Shown here: one piece after another, positions 1 to 11,954 of the stretch
How the letters are laid out: each line of letters begins with the position of its first letter
Position numbering within the stretch: the stretch's first letter is position 1
Assembly (NCBI RefSeq): GCF_002870125.1
Contig: NZ_PNEO01000003.1
Coordinates: 1-64,000, forward strand
Source: Burkholderia sp. WAC0059
Lineage (GTDB): Bacteria > Pseudomonadota > Gammaproteobacteria > Burkholderiales > Burkholderiaceae
Direction: 5' to 3'
Length of the DNA: 64,000 bases
Position numbers and translations under genes: made by a program
Notes under the pieces: generated by a model
Database searches by the model: none
Seen by the model: only the letters and a program-made list of their open reading frames with translations
Told to the model about the DNA's origin: nothing

Positions 1-98
1 CGCTGCGGCGCGTCTTCGTTCATCAAGACCAGATAGGGAGCGGCGAAGCTCCATTCCTCGTCCGAAACGTCCGTGGGGTATGGCTTGCGTTCTGGCAT
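1..98 (-). CDS. IS5-family transposase, N-terminal fragment (runs off the window)
   Basis: Reading leftward from the ATG at 98, 32 complete codons remain before the window edge. They begin MPERKPYPTDVSDEEW, followed by a hydrophobic AAPYL segment. The YPTDVSDEEW pattern is the hallmark start of IS5-family (DDE) transposases, which cut and rejoin DNA to move the element. The catalytic DDE residues lie outside the window, so completeness cannot be judged. The frame overlaps, in another frame, the artificial continuation of the glycosyltransferase gene upstream. Recognition rests on the N-terminal motif only. Confidence 0.75.
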   Translation of the reverse strand, partial: MPERKPYPTDVSDEEWSFAAPYLVLMNEDAPQ

Positions 99-141
99 TC
101 CGCCAGATTACCAGGTTTGAACGAAAGTGCCTAACACGCTC
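1..141 (-). mobile_element. IS5-family insertion sequence, one end
   Basis: The transposase start at 98 is preceded by about 43 bases of non-coding IS end. The outer terminus probably lies at 140-145, where the minus strand reads CTAG then AGCGTGTTAGGCAC. CTAG would fit a YTAR target duplication of the IS5 group, but the other end of the element is outside the window. The exact boundary is therefore inferred. The element sits inside the 3' part of the glycosyltransferase gene and has the same orientation. Confidence 0.6.
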
Positions 142-1368
142 TAGCATCGCGACGAAGCCCGAATTATGCTCGAAGTAGTAATAGCCGTAAGCTGCGTTGC
201 GAAACAGGATAGAAAAAATCCCTTGATCTTCTTCGATCGACTTGAACCGGATCGCGAACTTGTAGGACTTCAGACGCTTGATCTGATCTTCGTTGCGCTT
301 GTCGAGCACATCGCACAGGAAGTTGATCATCGGCATGCGCAGCGGATACACGTTGCTCCAGACCCGTTTGATCAACTCGATACTATCGGCGTCAAAGCGT
401 TCGCCAGGCCGGCGCAGGGCAAACTTCGCCTGCACGAACAGACGTCGCAGAATGTCGTCAAGGAAGGGGAGGATGCCACGCTGTGGCTCACTGATCATGG
501 CTGTGCGCAGATCCTTGTAGGTCATCTGGCCTGACTCGACGTAATAGGCAAGGTGCTTCAGGAAGCCAATCGTCCAGTCGTATTGCGACGGATTCCCACC
601 GCGATCCGCATTTTCCTTCCAGGTGGGCGATTCGTCGAAGTGGTGAACATTGAACTTGTTCATCACGATCGGGGTGGAGACGAAATAGAACGCTTTTGTC
701 GACATGCCCGCCTCGAGCATCCACCACGCATGCGCGCACTGCTCGGCTCGCTTGAGTGTGTTCTCGAACATCGAGATCACCTTGTCCGAAATGAAGCCCC
801 CCCGCAGGAAGAAGCCGCCGATATTCGAGGTCGCGTGTTCGAAGCCCAAGGCACGGAAGAAGTACGAAGCGTCGCCGTGCCAGATCAACTGATTGGTTCG
901 GAAGGCCGGCGAGGGCAGTAGTTCGCCCTGCACATCGGCCCACAGGTTATTGACGTAGAACAGATCCGGACTGCTGGTCTTCAGAAAATCAACCACCGCA
1001 TCAAACCCTGCCTCGATGAGCGGGTCGTAATCGGTGACAGGCCAAACGATGGCGTTCTCATCGCCAATGTTTTCCTTGTACCACTTCAGGCACCAAAGCA
1101 GATGATGCTCTGACGTGGGCTCATACGATGGCGGCGCAATTTCCCGGATGCTGAAGTTTTGAAACCGGTTATAGGGCTCGGACAGGTAGATCTTTCGCCC
1201 AAACGCCGGCTTTGTGTTGAACGATACGATGACGTGAACTTCGGCATCTGGATGTTTCCCGGCGAATTTTTCCAGGGACGCGATAACATCCACAAGGGTT
1301 TCCCGAATGCCGAGCGTCGGAATAATCACGTGTATGCGGACTGGATTGGTCGGATTTGTATCTTTCAT
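142..1368 (-). pseudogene. GT-A type (family 2-like) glycosyltransferase, 3' end cut by IS element
   Basis: The frame opens at the ATG at 1368 and gives about 408 convincing residues before it meets the IS end. The start RIHVIIPTLGIRETL is a typical GT-A nucleotide-sugar binding strand and helix. A DYD triad at residues 113-115 (VTDYDPL) is a plausible metal-binding DXD motif. The middle is rich in Trp, Tyr and Phe. The frame happens to stay open through the IS, but those residues are IS sequence and the transposase uses a different frame, so the native C-terminus is lost. Local base composition is far less GC-rich than the rest of the window, suggesting horizontal acquisition, as is common for surface-polysaccharide genes. 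The acceptor and sugar cannot be told. No clear Shine-Dalgarno precedes 1368. Confidence 0.65.
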
Positions 1369-1691
1369 TTTAGACGGTATTCGTAAGGCAATGACCCAAG
1401 CGACGGAGTATATCGCGTCATTGTGCCGGCATCTTTTCCGCGTCCGGCGACAAGACCGGGGCGCCGAAATCGTCGCGCTTCTCGATAAAGTGCCGGTCTG
1501 GCTGTGCAAGAACGAGAACGACATCGTCCCGGACATGCCGGCCGACTGGAGTCATGCTGGTTTGCTCCATTCGGCAATGAAGTCCCCGGCTCCCCACGAC
1601 CGTCCGGATGCTACGATATTCCCCAATTCCCACCGCAGCGAACGGCGGGAAACGCCATTCAATATTTCGTCGCGTATCTGGAGGAGGGGTT
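1369..1691. other. intergenic, no supported gene
   Basis: Several short open frames exist on both strands, but none has recognisable family features or a ribosome binding site. The only clear signal is the purine-rich stretch at 1679-1689 (GGAGGAGGGG), the ribosome binding site of the gene at 1692. The segment marks the change from the lower-GC patch on the left to the high-GC chromosome. Confidence 0.5.
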
Positions 1692-1937
1692 ATGTCAATC
1701 GAGCATCGAGGCTTTCTCGTGGACGTGGACGTGGTGCCGGACGATACCGGTTTTCAGTGGCTGTGCCGCGCCACGATCGAGGGTGTCGGCGAGAAAGCCG
1801 GGAAGGAGACGTTGCCCGGTATCGAGCTGACGATTCCGAAGACGAAAATCGACATACTGATGGCGCTCAGCATGGTCGAGCACCGGGCCGTGGAGTCTAT
1901 CGACGAATGGTACGAGCGGGGCGGCGTACCGACGTGA
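1692..1937 (+). CDS. small conserved-looking hypothetical protein, 81 aa
   Basis: The ATG at 1692 follows a very strong ribosome binding site (GGAGGAGGGG, 3-4 bases upstream), which decides the start over an ATG 84 bases earlier. The product is acidic and soluble, begins MSIEHRGFLVDVDVVPDD and ends in DEWYERGGVPT. There is no signal peptide or membrane segment. I do not recognise the family; the amphipathic beta-like N-terminus followed by a helical C-terminus resembles small single-domain proteins that are widespread in Burkholderia. It stands alone, between the glycosyltransferase remnant and a convergent transport gene, so context gives no function. Confidence 0.7.
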   Translation: MSIEHRGFLVDVDVVPDDTGFQWLCRATIEGVGEKAGKETLPGIELTIPKTKIDILMALSMVEHRAVESIDEWYERGGVPT

Positions 1938-2147
1938 AGCGGGGTTCTTCGGCGGGTATGAGCTAGAGGGCGTAACGGCACCGGAGCCCGACAGCACGAC
2001 GGACCGCGCGCTGCGCATTGCCGGCAGCGCGGCGGGTCATGGCGTCCGCCGCGCCCGAGCCGGGGGGCGAGCGCGCGGGCTTGTTCGTTCTTCCGCCGCG
2101 CGCGGGCGTCGTAACTACGCCGCCCGCGTGCGGACGGACCGGCGCCC

Positions 2148-3170
2148 TCAACTACCCGGCGTCGCGTAGGCCTCGGGGAAGAAGTAGTCCTTCCACGACG
2201 CCGCCTTGTGCTTGAGCACGCCGAGCCGGTAGAGCTCGCTCGCGTAGACGAAGCTGCGTTGCGGCGAGACCGTGAACGTGATCTCGGGATCGTTGACGAT
2301 CTTCTCCACGAACGGCAGCGGCAGGCTCGAATGCTCGACGCGGATGTAGGTGGCCGCGGCGGCGTTCTTGTCCGCGTTGATGATGCGGGCCGCCTCGGTG
2401 AGCGCCTCATAGAACGCGCGGTAGGTCTTCGGGTTCTCGTCGTGGAACTTCTGCGTCGTGTAGAGCACGTTGAACGTCGCCGGGCCGCCCAGCGTGTCGT
2501 AGGAACTCAGAACCTTGTGGACGTCCGGGTGTTCCAGCTCCTGGTACTGGAACGGCGGGCTCGAGTAGTGCGCGTCGATGACCGAGTGGCCGGCGATCAG
2601 CGCGACGGCCGCGTCGGGGTGGGGCAGGCTCACCGAGATGTCGTCGAAGCGCGCGTAGTCCTTGTCGCCGAACACGCGGGCGGTCTCGATCTGCAGCGTG
2701 CGCGACTGGAAGCCCACGCCGGCGGCGGGCACGGCGATCCGGTCCTTGTTGGTGAAGTCCTTGAGCGTGTGGATGTTCGGGTTGTTGGTCAGCAGATAGT
2801 TGGGCATCGAGCCGAGCGAGGCGATGGCCTTGACGTTCTGGTGGCCCCACGTGCGGTCCCAGACGGTCAGCATCGGCGGCACGCCGGCCGACACCACGTC
2901 GAGCGAGCCGGCGAGCAGCGCCTCGTTCATGCCGGTCGCGCCCGAGATGGTGCGCCAGTCCACCTTGATGTCGAGGCCTTCCTGCTTGCCGTATTTCTCG
3001 ATCAGGTGCTGGTCCTTCACGACGTCGAGGATCAGGTAGCCGATCCCGAACTGCTGGGCGATGCTGATGGTGCCTTCGGCCTGCGCCGTGCCGGCGAAGA
3101 GGGCGGCGCCGCACAGCGCGAGGGCGCCGGCTGCGCGTCGGAAAAGGGAGGGAGAGAAACGGCTCGTCAT
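2148..3170 (-). CDS. nitrate/sulfonate/taurine-type ABC substrate-binding protein
   Basis: This 340-residue protein has a Sec signal peptide (residues 1-31, Arg-rich start, hydrophobic core ALALCGAALFAG, cleavage after AQA). A SsuA/TauA-like periplasmic binding fold follows, with AGSLDVVSAGVPPML near residue 90 typical of that group. It would bind an organic anion, sulfonate or pyrimidine-precursor-like ligand in the periplasm and hand it to an ABC permease. No permease or ATPase gene is adjacent, so it is an orphan binding protein here. The ligand cannot be deduced. It lies downstream of maeB on the same strand, with 255 bases and a hairpin between them, so co-transcription is unlikely. Confidence 0.85.
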   Translation of the reverse strand: MTSRFSPSLFRRAAGALALCGAALFAGTAQAEGTISIAQQFGIGYLILDVVKDQHLIEKYGKQEGLDIKVDWRTISGATGMNEALLAGSLDVVSAGVPPMLTVWDRTWGHQNVKAIASLGSMPNYLLTNNPNIHTLKDFTNKDRIAVPAAGVGFQSRTLQIETARVFGDKDYARFDDISVSLPHPDAAVALIAGHSVIDAHYSSPPFQYQELEHPDVHKVLSSYDTLGGPATFNVLYTTQKFHDENPKTYRAFYEALTEAARIINADKNAAAATYIRVEHSSLPLPFVEKIVNDPEITFTVSPQRSFVYASELYRLGVLKHKAASWKDYFFPEAYATPGS

Positions 3171-3374
3171 CTGTTGGTCTCGAACGCTGGGTTTTTCCGG
3201 AAAAAGGCAAGCCCATCCGGCGTCGTGCGGACCAGTCGTGTCTGCGGGAAACGGCCTGACGGGCGGGGATGCGGTAGAGCGATGCGCCGGTAGTCTACCG
3301 TTCGGCAGCCCGGGCCGATAAATGGCAATTGGAAATATGCTTATGCGAATTCGCGGTAATGGCGCGGATTCGCA

Positions 3375-3414
3375 CGGCAGGCCGGGACGGCGCGAAGGCC
3401 GGCCCGGCCTGCCG
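3375..3414 (-). terminator. hairpin after maeB
   Basis: A perfect 12-bp inverted repeat (CGGCAGGCCGGG at 3375-3386 with CCCGGCCTGCCG at 3403-3414) starts 12 bases past the maeB stop on the minus strand. There is no clear U-tract, so it may be a processing or Rho-assisted 3' end rather than a classical intrinsic terminator. Confidence 0.6.
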
Positions 3415-3425
3415 TGGGCCGGCGT

Positions 3426-5711
<2,286 letters not shown>

Positions 5712-5848
5712 GAGCTGTCTCCTTGGACGTTTTGAGGAAGCGGAGACCAGTCTAGACGTCCACAATGCCGGTAATATTCGGGATTGATATGGTGGCATCA
5801 GGTTTTTCTTATACCTTCTGTCGCCCCCTCATTCCTTACGGTTCTTTC

Positions 5849-6832
5849 ATGGCGACGTTCGATTCCAGCGAGGTAATCCGGCGGCTCGGCACGCGCCTGA
5901 AGATGCGCCATCTGCTGTTGCTGCTGCAGATCCGGCAGCACGGCTCGCTCACGCGCGCGGCCGAGCAGATGGCGAGCAGCCAGCCGGCCGTGACCAATGC
6001 GCTCGCCGAACTCGAGGCCATGTTCGGCGCGCCGCTCTTCGAGCGCTCGCCGCGCGGGATGACGCCGACCGAACTCGGCCAGGTCGTGCTGACCCGCGCC
6101 GAGGCGATGACGCACGATTTGAACCACCTCGTGCGCGACATGGAGGCGGTCGCGGCGGGCTACGCGGCGCATCTGCACGTGGGCGTGATTCCGTTCGTCT
6201 CCGGGCAGATGCTTTCGGCGGCCATCCACCGCGTGCGGCCCGAGGGCGGCCGCGCGCTGACGGTGGCGATGCACGAGGACACGAGCGACCAGCTCATGCG
6301 CCAGTTGCGCGACCACACGCTCGACCTCGTCGTGGCGCGCGCCTCGGCGGCGACGTCGCTCGAAGGCGTGACGCTCGAGGTGCTCTACCGTCAGCAGCCG
6401 CGGCTGATCGCGAGCCGCCGGCTCGCGGCGCGGCTCGCCCGCACGGGGCTCGACTGGCGCAAGCTCACCGATCTGGACTGGATTCTCGGCGCGCCGAACA
6501 CGCCGATGCGCGAGCAGGTCAGCGACATCTTCCTCGCGGCGGGCGTCGTGCCGCCCACGCCTGTCGTCGAGAGCTATTCGTCGAAGCTGATCGGCGAGCT
6601 GATCGTCGCGAGCGAGCGGGCCGTCTCGGTCGTGCCCGCGGACATCGCCGAGGAACTCGTGCGCTTCTCGGGCGTGGCCGTCGTGCCGTATTCGTTCGAC
6701 TGGACGCTGCCGCCCGTCGCGATGCTGATGCGCACGCAGGGCCGCGAGCGGCCGGCCTGCCGGATGTTCGCCGCGGCGCTGCGCGAGGCGGCGGCAGAGA
6801 TGTTCGCGGGACGGGGCGCCGTGCCGCAGTGA
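5849..6832 (+). CDS. LysR-family transcriptional regulator divergent from maeB
   Basis: The 327-residue product has the standard layout: N-terminal winged helix-turn-helix (residues 18-77; HGSLTRAAEQMASSQPAVTN is the recognition region), then a periplasmic-binding-like effector domain. The sequence belongs to the GbpR/PecT-like branch (RHLLLLLQIRQHGSL). The ATG at 5849 gives the normal N-terminal length. An upstream in-frame ATG at 5765 would add 28 residues overlapping the divergent promoter. No good Shine-Dalgarno is visible. LysR proteins usually bind the shared divergent region, so maeB is the natural first target, but this is inference. Confidence 0.85.
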   Translation: MATFDSSEVIRRLGTRLKMRHLLLLLQIRQHGSLTRAAEQMASSQPAVTNALAELEAMFGAPLFERSPRGMTPTELGQVVLTRAEAMTHDLNHLVRDMEAVAAGYAAHLHVGVIPFVSGQMLSAAIHRVRPEGGRALTVAMHEDTSDQLMRQLRDHTLDLVVARASAATSLEGVTLEVLYRQQPRLIASRRLAARLARTGLDWRKLTDLDWILGAPNTPMREQVSDIFLAAGVVPPTPVVESYSSKLIGELIVASERAVSVVPADIAEELVRFSGVAVVPYSFDWTLPPVAMLMRTQGRERPACRMFAAALREAAAEMFAGRGAVPQ

Positions 6833-6949
6833 GCGCGCGGGCGGACGCCGGGGCCGCTCGACTGCCCGCCGGGTTGTCTGCGGGTTGCCTGCCGAATTGC
6901 CGACTGCCGGCCGGTTGCTCGCCCGTCGCCTTGCCGGATTATTGGCGCG

Positions 6950-8284
6950 TTACCGGTTAACGAGTCGTGCCGGCGTCGCGAGCGCGAGCAGGCCGCCCAG
7001 CACCATGAAGCCCGCCAGCAGATACATGCCGGCCGCCGTGCTGTGCGTGTGTTCGGTCAGATAGCCAAACAGCGTCGGCGAGAAGAGGCCGGCCAGGTTG
7101 CCGATCGAGCTGATCATCGCGATGCCGGCCGCGGCGGCCTCGCCGCTCAGCAGCGCGGTCGGCTGGGCCCAGAGCAGCGGCGCCACGGCGAACACGCACA
7201 TCGAGGCGGCCGTCATCACGACGATGGTGGCCGTCGTATCGTGGCTCCAGCGCGTGCTGAGCGCGAGCAGCGCCGCGCCCGCGACGGCCGGCACGGCCAG
7301 GTGCCAGCGCCGCTCGCGCGTGCGGTCCGAGTTCGTCGCCAGCAGGACCATGGCGAGCGCGGCGAACGCATACGGAATGGCCGAGAGCAGGCCCACGTTC
7401 AGCACGCCCTGGCCGCCCGAGCGCTGGATCAGCGTCGGCAGCCAGAAGCTGATGCCCATGTTGCCCGTCGCAAACGCGAACAGCATCAGGCTCATCAGCC
7501 AGATCCGGCCGTTCGCGAACACGGCGCGCAATTCGGCGGTCGGCTTTGCCCGATCCTCGCGGCCGATGTGCTCGCGCACGATGCGCTTTTGCGCGGCGTC
7601 CAGCCAGCGGACGTCGTCGACGCGGTCGGGCAGCAGGAACCAGATCGCCACGCCGATCGCGATGGCGGGCACGCCTTCGAGAAAGAACAGCCATTGCCAG
7701 CCGCGCAGGCCCGCCGCGCCCGAGAGCGCCTGCATGATCCAGCCCGACAGCGGGCCGCCGACGAGCCCCGAGACCGGCAGCGCGGCCATGAAGATCGCGA
7801 CCATGCGGCCGCGCCGGCGGGCCGGATACCAGTAGGTCAGGTAGAGGATGATGCCGGGAAAGAGCCCGCATTCGGCCGCGCCGAGCAACAGACGCAGCGT
7901 GTAGAACGAGACCGGCGTGCGCGCGAACAGCATGCCCATCGACACGACGCCCCACGAGACGGCGATGCGCGCGATCCAGCGGCGCGCGCCCACGCGATGC
8001 AGGAGCAGATTGCTCGGCACCTCGAAAATCACGTAGGCCAGATAGAAAATGCCGGCGCTGAAACCGTAGACGGTTTCGCTGAAACCGAGGTCGGCCGACA
8101 TCTGGAGCCTGGCGAGGCCGACGTTGATGCGGTCGAGGTAGGCGATGCAAAAGGCGGTCAGCAGGAGCGGCATTAGCCGGCGCGTGATTCGCGCGTAAAG
8201 CGCGTCCTCGCCGGCGGTCGCTTCGATGCGCGCGGCCGCGTCGTGCCGGGCATCGAGCGGCGTGCCGGCATCGGAATCGTTCAT
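6950..8284 (-). CDS. MFS transporter, anion:cation symporter (ACS) family
   Basis: This is a 444-residue, 12-helix major facilitator of the ACS branch that includes GudP, ExuT and phthalate permeases. It shows AYLDRINVGLARLQM in helix 1, FEVPSNLLLHRVGARRWIAR between helices 2 and 3, and LLLGAAECGLFPGIILYL in helix 4. The start at 8284 follows AGGAG at a good distance. It is the last gene of the glucarate group, 97 bases after kdgD with a hairpin between them, and likely imports a sugar acid in symport with protons. A second ACS permease opens the same operon, so the two may divide substrates such as glucarate and galactarate. Confidence 0.85.
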   Translation of the reverse strand: MNDSDAGTPLDARHDAAARIEATAGEDALYARITRRLMPLLLTAFCIAYLDRINVGLARLQMSADLGFSETVYGFSAGIFYLAYVIFEVPSNLLLHRVGARRWIARIAVSWGVVSMGMLFARTPVSFYTLRLLLGAAECGLFPGIILYLTYWYPARRRGRMVAIFMAALPVSGLVGGPLSGWIMQALSGAAGLRGWQWLFFLEGVPAIAIGVAIWFLLPDRVDDVRWLDAAQKRIVREHIGREDRAKPTAELRAVFANGRIWLMSLMLFAFATGNMGISFWLPTLIQRSGGQGVLNVGLLSAIPYAFAALAMVLLATNSDRTRERRWHLAVPAVAGAALLALSTRWSHDTTATIVVMTAASMCVFAVAPLLWAQPTALLSGEAAAAGIAMISSIGNLAGLFSPTLFGYLTEHTHSTAAGMYLLAGFMVLGGLLALATPARLVNR

Positions 8285-8329
8285 CGTCGTCTCCTGATCT
8301 TTTTTATGCGGCCTCGCGGATGGCCCGCG

Positions 8330-8368
8330 GCGGGGGCGAAGCGGCATCGGTCGGCCGTTCGCCCCCGC
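8330..8368 (-). terminator. hairpin between kdgD and the second MFS gene
   Basis: GCGGGGGCGAA at 8330-8340 pairs perfectly with TTCGCCCCCGC at 8358-8368. It starts 14 bases after the kdgD stop and ends 46 bases before the next start on the minus strand. Without a U-tract it may only attenuate or stabilise, reducing expression of the distal permease. Confidence 0.5.
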
Positions 8369-8381
8369 GCGCCGTCGCGCG

Positions 8382-9299
8382 TTACTGCGGCCCGAGCTTC
8401 CTGATGAGCGCGTGAAGCTGCTCGAGCTCGTCGCCGGAGAGATCGACGAGCGGCGCGCGCACGGGGCCCGCGTCGCGGCCGACGAGCTTCGCCCCGGCCT
8501 TGACGATGCTCACCGCGTAGCCGGCCTTGCGGTTGCGGAGCTCCAGATACGGCAGGAAGAACGCGTCGAGCAGCGCGCCGACGCTCGCGTGATCGTCGGA
8601 GGCGATGGCGCGGTAGAAGTCCATGGCGGTCTTCGGGATGAAGTTGAAGACGGCCGACGAGTAGACGGGCACGCCGAGCGCCCGGTAGGCCGCGGCATAG
8701 ACCTCGGCGGTGGGCAGGCCGCCGAGATAGGCGAAGCGCTCGCCGAGGCGCCGGCGCACGACGACCATGGCCTCGATCTCGCCGACGCCGTCCTTGAAGC
8801 CGATGAGGTTCGGGCAGTCGTCGGCGAGGGTTTCGAGCGTGGCGGCGTTGAGCTTCGAGTTGGCGCGGTTGTAGACGATGACGCCGGTGTCGGGAATGGC
8901 GCGGCAGACCTGGCGCACGTGTTCTGCGATCCCGTCCTGGGGCGCCTCGGTGAGGTAGTGGGGCATCAGGAGGATGCCGCTCGCGCCGAGGCGCCGGGCT
9001 TCCTGGGCGAACTGGATGGCGACGCGCGTGGGGCCGCCCGCGCCGGCGATGATGGGAACCTTGCCGCGGCAGACCTCGGTGGCGGTGCGGATGACGCTGG
9101 AGTAGTCCTCGCGGGTGAGCGAGAAGAACTCGCCGGTGCCGCCGGCGGCGAAGAGCGCGGAGGCGCCGTAGGGGGCGAGCCATTCGAGGCGCCCGGCATA
9201 GCTGCGCGGGTTGAATTCGCCGTGCGCGTCGAAATCGGTGAGCGGGAAGGAGAGCAGGCCATCGGAGATGATCCGCTTGAGGTCCTGGGGCGTGGTCAT
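8382..9299 (-). CDS. kdgD: 5-dehydro-4-deoxyglucarate dehydratase
   Basis: The 305-residue product is a class I (Schiff base) aldolase of the DapA/NAL superfamily. Lys169 in GFKDGVGE and Tyr143 in VYNRAN are the expected catalytic pair, and [12 protein letters not shown] is the phosphate-less substrate loop. The enzyme dehydrates and decarboxylates 5-keto-4-deoxyglucarate to 2,5-dioxopentanoate (2-oxoglutarate semialdehyde). It follows gudD by 65 bases and carries out the next step of the pathway. The dehydrogenase that would complete the route is not in the operon; aldehyde dehydrogenases occur about 50 kb away in this window, but they belong to another regulon. Confidence 0.93.
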   Translation of the reverse strand: MTTPQDLKRIISDGLLSFPLTDFDAHGEFNPRSYAGRLEWLAPYGASALFAAGGTGEFFSLTREDYSSVIRTATEVCRGKVPIIAGAGGPTRVAIQFAQEARRLGASGILLMPHYLTEAPQDGIAEHVRQVCRAIPDTGVIVYNRANSKLNAATLETLADDCPNLIGFKDGVGEIEAMVVVRRRLGERFAYLGGLPTAEVYAAAYRALGVPVYSSAVFNFIPKTAMDFYRAIASDDHASVGALLDAFFLPYLELRNRKAGYAVSIVKAGAKLVGRDAGPVRAPLVDLSGDELEQLHALIRKLGPQ

Positions 9300-9364
9300 G
9301 AGTCGTCCTTGAGTGATCGGGTGAAAACGGTCGAATCGGTCGGGTCTGGCCGGGGCGGGCGCGC

Positions 9365-10714
9365 TTAGCGCACGAGGCACGGCCGCTTGTTGTCGAAGCG
9401 CCAGCCGGGAATCAGGGATTGCATGGCGATGGCGTCGTCGCGGGCGCCGAGGCCGTGCTCGCGATAGAGCGCGTGGGCGGCTTCGAGCGCGTCCATGTCG
9501 ATCTCGATGCCGAGGCCCGGGCGCTCGGGCACGCGGACCTTGCCGTCCGCGATCTTCAGCGGCTCGCGCGTGAGGCGCTGGCCGTCCTGCCAGATCCAGT
9601 GCGTGTCGATGGCCGTGATGCGGCCCGGGGCGGCCGCGGCGACGTGCGTGAACATCGCGAGCGAGATGTCGAAGTGGTTGTTCGAATGCGAGCCCCAGGT
9701 GAGGCCCCAGTCGTTGCACATCTGCGCGACGCGCACCGAGCCCTGCAGGGTCCAGAAGTGCGGGTCGGCGAGCGGGATGTCGACGGCCTGGAGCTGGATC
9801 GCGTGGCCCATCTGCCGCCAGTCCGTGGCGATCATGTTGGTGGCCGTCGGCAGGCCCGTGGCGCGGCGGAACTCGGCCATCACCTCGCGGCCCGAGTAGC
9901 CGTTCTCGGCGCCGCACGGGTCCTCGGCGTAGGCCAGCACGTCGTGCCGGTCGCGGCACAGCCGGACCGCTTCGGCGAGCGACCAGGCGCCGTTCGGGTC
10001 GAGCGTGATGCGCGCCTCGGGGAAGCGCTCGGCCAGCGCGGCGACGGCCTCGATCTCGGCCTCGCCTGCCAGCACGCCGCCCTTGAGCTTGAAGTCGGCG
10101 AAGCCGTAGCGCGCGTGGGCCGCTTCGGCGAGCCGCACGACAGCCTCGGGCGTGAGCGCCGGCTCGTGGCGCAGGCGGGTCCAGTCGTCGGTGGCGTCGG
10201 CGCCGTCGGCGTAGGGCAGGTCGGTCTTGCGCCGGTCGCCGACGTAGAAGAGATAGCCGAGCATCTGCACCTCGTCGCGCTGCTGGCCTTCGCCGAGCAG
10301 CGCGGCCACGGGCACGCCGAGGTGCTGCCCGAGCAGGTCGAGCAGCGCGGCCTCGAGCGCGGTGACGGCGTGGATGGTCGTGCGCAGGTCGAAGGTCTGC
10401 AGGCCGCGGCCGCCGGCGTCGCGGTCGGCGAAGTGCGTGCGCACGGCGTTGAGCACGGCGCGGAAGCGGCCGAGCGGCTGGCCGACCAGGAGCGGGCGGG
10501 CGTCCTCGAGCGTCTGCCGGATGGCTTCGCCGCCGGGGACTTCGCCGATGCCCGTGCGGCCGGCGCTGTCGCGCAGCAGGACGACGTTGCGGGTGAAGAA
10601 CGGGCCGTGCGCGCCGCTCAGGTTGAGCAGCATGCTGTCGCGGCCCGCGACGGGCACGACGCGCAGCTCGGTGAGCGTCGGCGTGTCGGCGGGGCGGGGG
10701 AGGTTCGTGGGCAT
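9365..10714 (-). CDS. gudD: glucarate dehydratase
   Basis: The 449-residue product is an enolase-superfamily (mandelate racemase-like) enzyme close in length to E. coli GudD. It has the KxK base motif FADFKLKGG, the metal-binding [11 protein letters not shown] strand and the late SNNHFDISL segment with the general-base His. It removes water from D-glucarate (and often L-idarate) to give 5-keto-4-deoxyglucarate, which KdgD uses. The start at 10714 ([13 protein letters not shown]) gives the family length; the frame runs further 5' across the intergenic space without support. It sits between the lactonase and kdgD genes. Confidence 0.95.
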   Translation of the reverse strand: MPTNLPRPADTPTLTELRVVPVAGRDSMLLNLSGAHGPFFTRNVVLLRDSAGRTGIGEVPGGEAIRQTLEDARPLLVGQPLGRFRAVLNAVRTHFADRDAGGRGLQTFDLRTTIHAVTALEAALLDLLGQHLGVPVAALLGEGQQRDEVQMLGYLFYVGDRRKTDLPYADGADATDDWTRLRHEPALTPEAVVRLAEAAHARYGFADFKLKGGVLAGEAEIEAVAALAERFPEARITLDPNGAWSLAEAVRLCRDRHDVLAYAEDPCGAENGYSGREVMAEFRRATGLPTATNMIATDWRQMGHAIQLQAVDIPLADPHFWTLQGSVRVAQMCNDWGLTWGSHSNNHFDISLAMFTHVAAAAPGRITAIDTHWIWQDGQRLTREPLKIADGKVRVPERPGLGIEIDMDALEAAHALYREHGLGARDDAIAMQSLIPGWRFDNKRPCLVR

Positions 10715-10793
10715 GGCGAATCGGGTTCGGGTTGGGAGGGAAGGGGGTGCGTCGAAAGGGTCCAGGGCGTCGAAAGCGGCGGACGGAGCAGGC

Positions 10794-11921
10794 TCAGGAA
10801 GCGGCGGGCCGGGCCGACAGCGGGACGATCTCGACCCAGTTGGCGCCGTGCCCGCCTTCGCCGTGGCCCAGGCGCTCGAGCGCGCCGGACGGACCGTCGA
10901 CGGCGTAGAGCGCGACCTGCGTGGAGCGCTCGCCGCAGGCGACGAGAAAGCGCCCGTCGGGCGTGATGCGAAAGCCGCGCGGCTGGGTCTCGGTGGAGGC
11001 GAAGCCGGCGTAGCGGAGGCTGCCGTCGTCGTCGACGCGCCAGACGAGCAGGCGGCTCGACGTGCGCTCGGACGTGTAGACGAAGCGGCCGTCGGGGCGC
11101 ACATGGATGTCGGCGGCCCAGATCAGTGTGGCCAGCGTCTTCGGGTCGGGCTGCACCGGGGCGGAGAAGTGCGGGCGGGCGTAGCCGTCGACGAGTTCGG
11201 CGAGCACGCTCGCGCGTTCGCTGATCCGCGCGGGTTCGAGCGCGCCGCTTGCGCTGTCGCGCCGGAACGCGGCGACGACCGAGCGGAACTCGCTCAGCAC
11301 GTAGAGCCATCCGCCGCACGGGGACAGGCGCAGATGGCGCGGCCCGAAGCCGGCCGGCAGCGCGAGCGTGCCGATGACGCGTAGCGGCGCGTCGTGGTGC
11401 GCGGCGTCGATGGCGCAGGCCAGCACCTTGTCGCTGCCCAGCGACGAGACGTAGGCGTAGCGGTCGTCGGGCGAGACGATCACGGCATGCGCATGCGGGA
11501 TCTCGGGGATTACCTGCAGCGGCGTGCCGTCGCCGGCGCGCAGCCGCTCGACGCTGTACACGCCGAGCAGGTTTTCGCCGTACGAGGCGCCGAACAGCAG
11601 CCGGCCCGCGCCGTCCGTCGCCAGGTAGGCGAAGCTCGCGTCGATCGAAACGGCGTGCCGGCGTTCGAGGCGTCCGTTCAGCGCGTCCAGCGAGAATTCG
11701 ATGAGGCTCGGCTGTGCGCCGCGCGTAGCCGCATAAAGCACACGCGTATCGGCTGCGCCCAGCGCGCCCGGCCGCGCGAGCGGCATCACGGCTTCGCCCG
11801 CCGGCTGCCGGCCGAGCGGCGCGAGGCGCGCGTTGGCCGCGTCGAGCCGGAACGTCGAGAGGTCGCCGTCCGCCGCGTTCGATACGATGACGAGGTAGTC
11901 CTGCGTCGCTGGAGTCTGCAT
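10794..11921 (-). CDS. lactonase-family seven-bladed beta-propeller protein
   Basis: The 375-residue protein belongs to the 6-phosphogluconolactonase (YbhE/Pgl) propeller family. It shows repeated blade motifs such as [28 protein letters not shown] and [15 protein letters not shown], each around an Asp-Gly-Arg turn. In a glucarate operon the natural reading is hydrolysis of a glucarolactone or glucono/galactarolactone to the free acid, but the substrate is inferred. There is no signal peptide, so it is cytoplasmic. It lies 33 bases after the permease and 79 before gudD. Confidence 0.82.
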   Translation of the reverse strand: MQTPATQDYLVIVSNAADGDLSTFRLDAANARLAPLGRQPAGEAVMPLARPGALGAADTRVLYAATRGAQPSLIEFSLDALNGRLERRHAVSIDASFAYLATDGAGRLLFGASYGENLLGVYSVERLRAGDGTPLQVIPEIPHAHAVIVSPDDRYAYVSSLGSDKVLACAIDAAHHDAPLRVIGTLALPAGFGPRHLRLSPCGGWLYVLSEFRSVVAAFRRDSASGALEPARISERASVLAELVDGYARPHFSAPVQPDPKTLATLIWAADIHVRPDGRFVYTSERTSSRLLVWRVDDDGSLRYAGFASTETQPRGFRITPDGRFLVACGERSTQVALYAVDGPSGALERLGHGEGGHGANWVEIVPLSARPAAS

Positions 11922-11954
11922 GGTCGGTATGTCCTGTTCTTGTGTCCGGCGTGC

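Noticed and set aside
1358-1376. Fifteen-base identity between 1358 and about 29887 (GTATCTTTCATTTTA)
   Set aside because: A match of this length is expected by chance within a 64-kb window when both strands are compared, and the contexts are unrelated.
1418-1633. Short minus-strand frame between the glycosyltransferase and the 81-residue gene
   Set aside because: Parts look protein-like, but there is no ribosome binding site or known family, and it ends just before the next gene start; left as intergenic.
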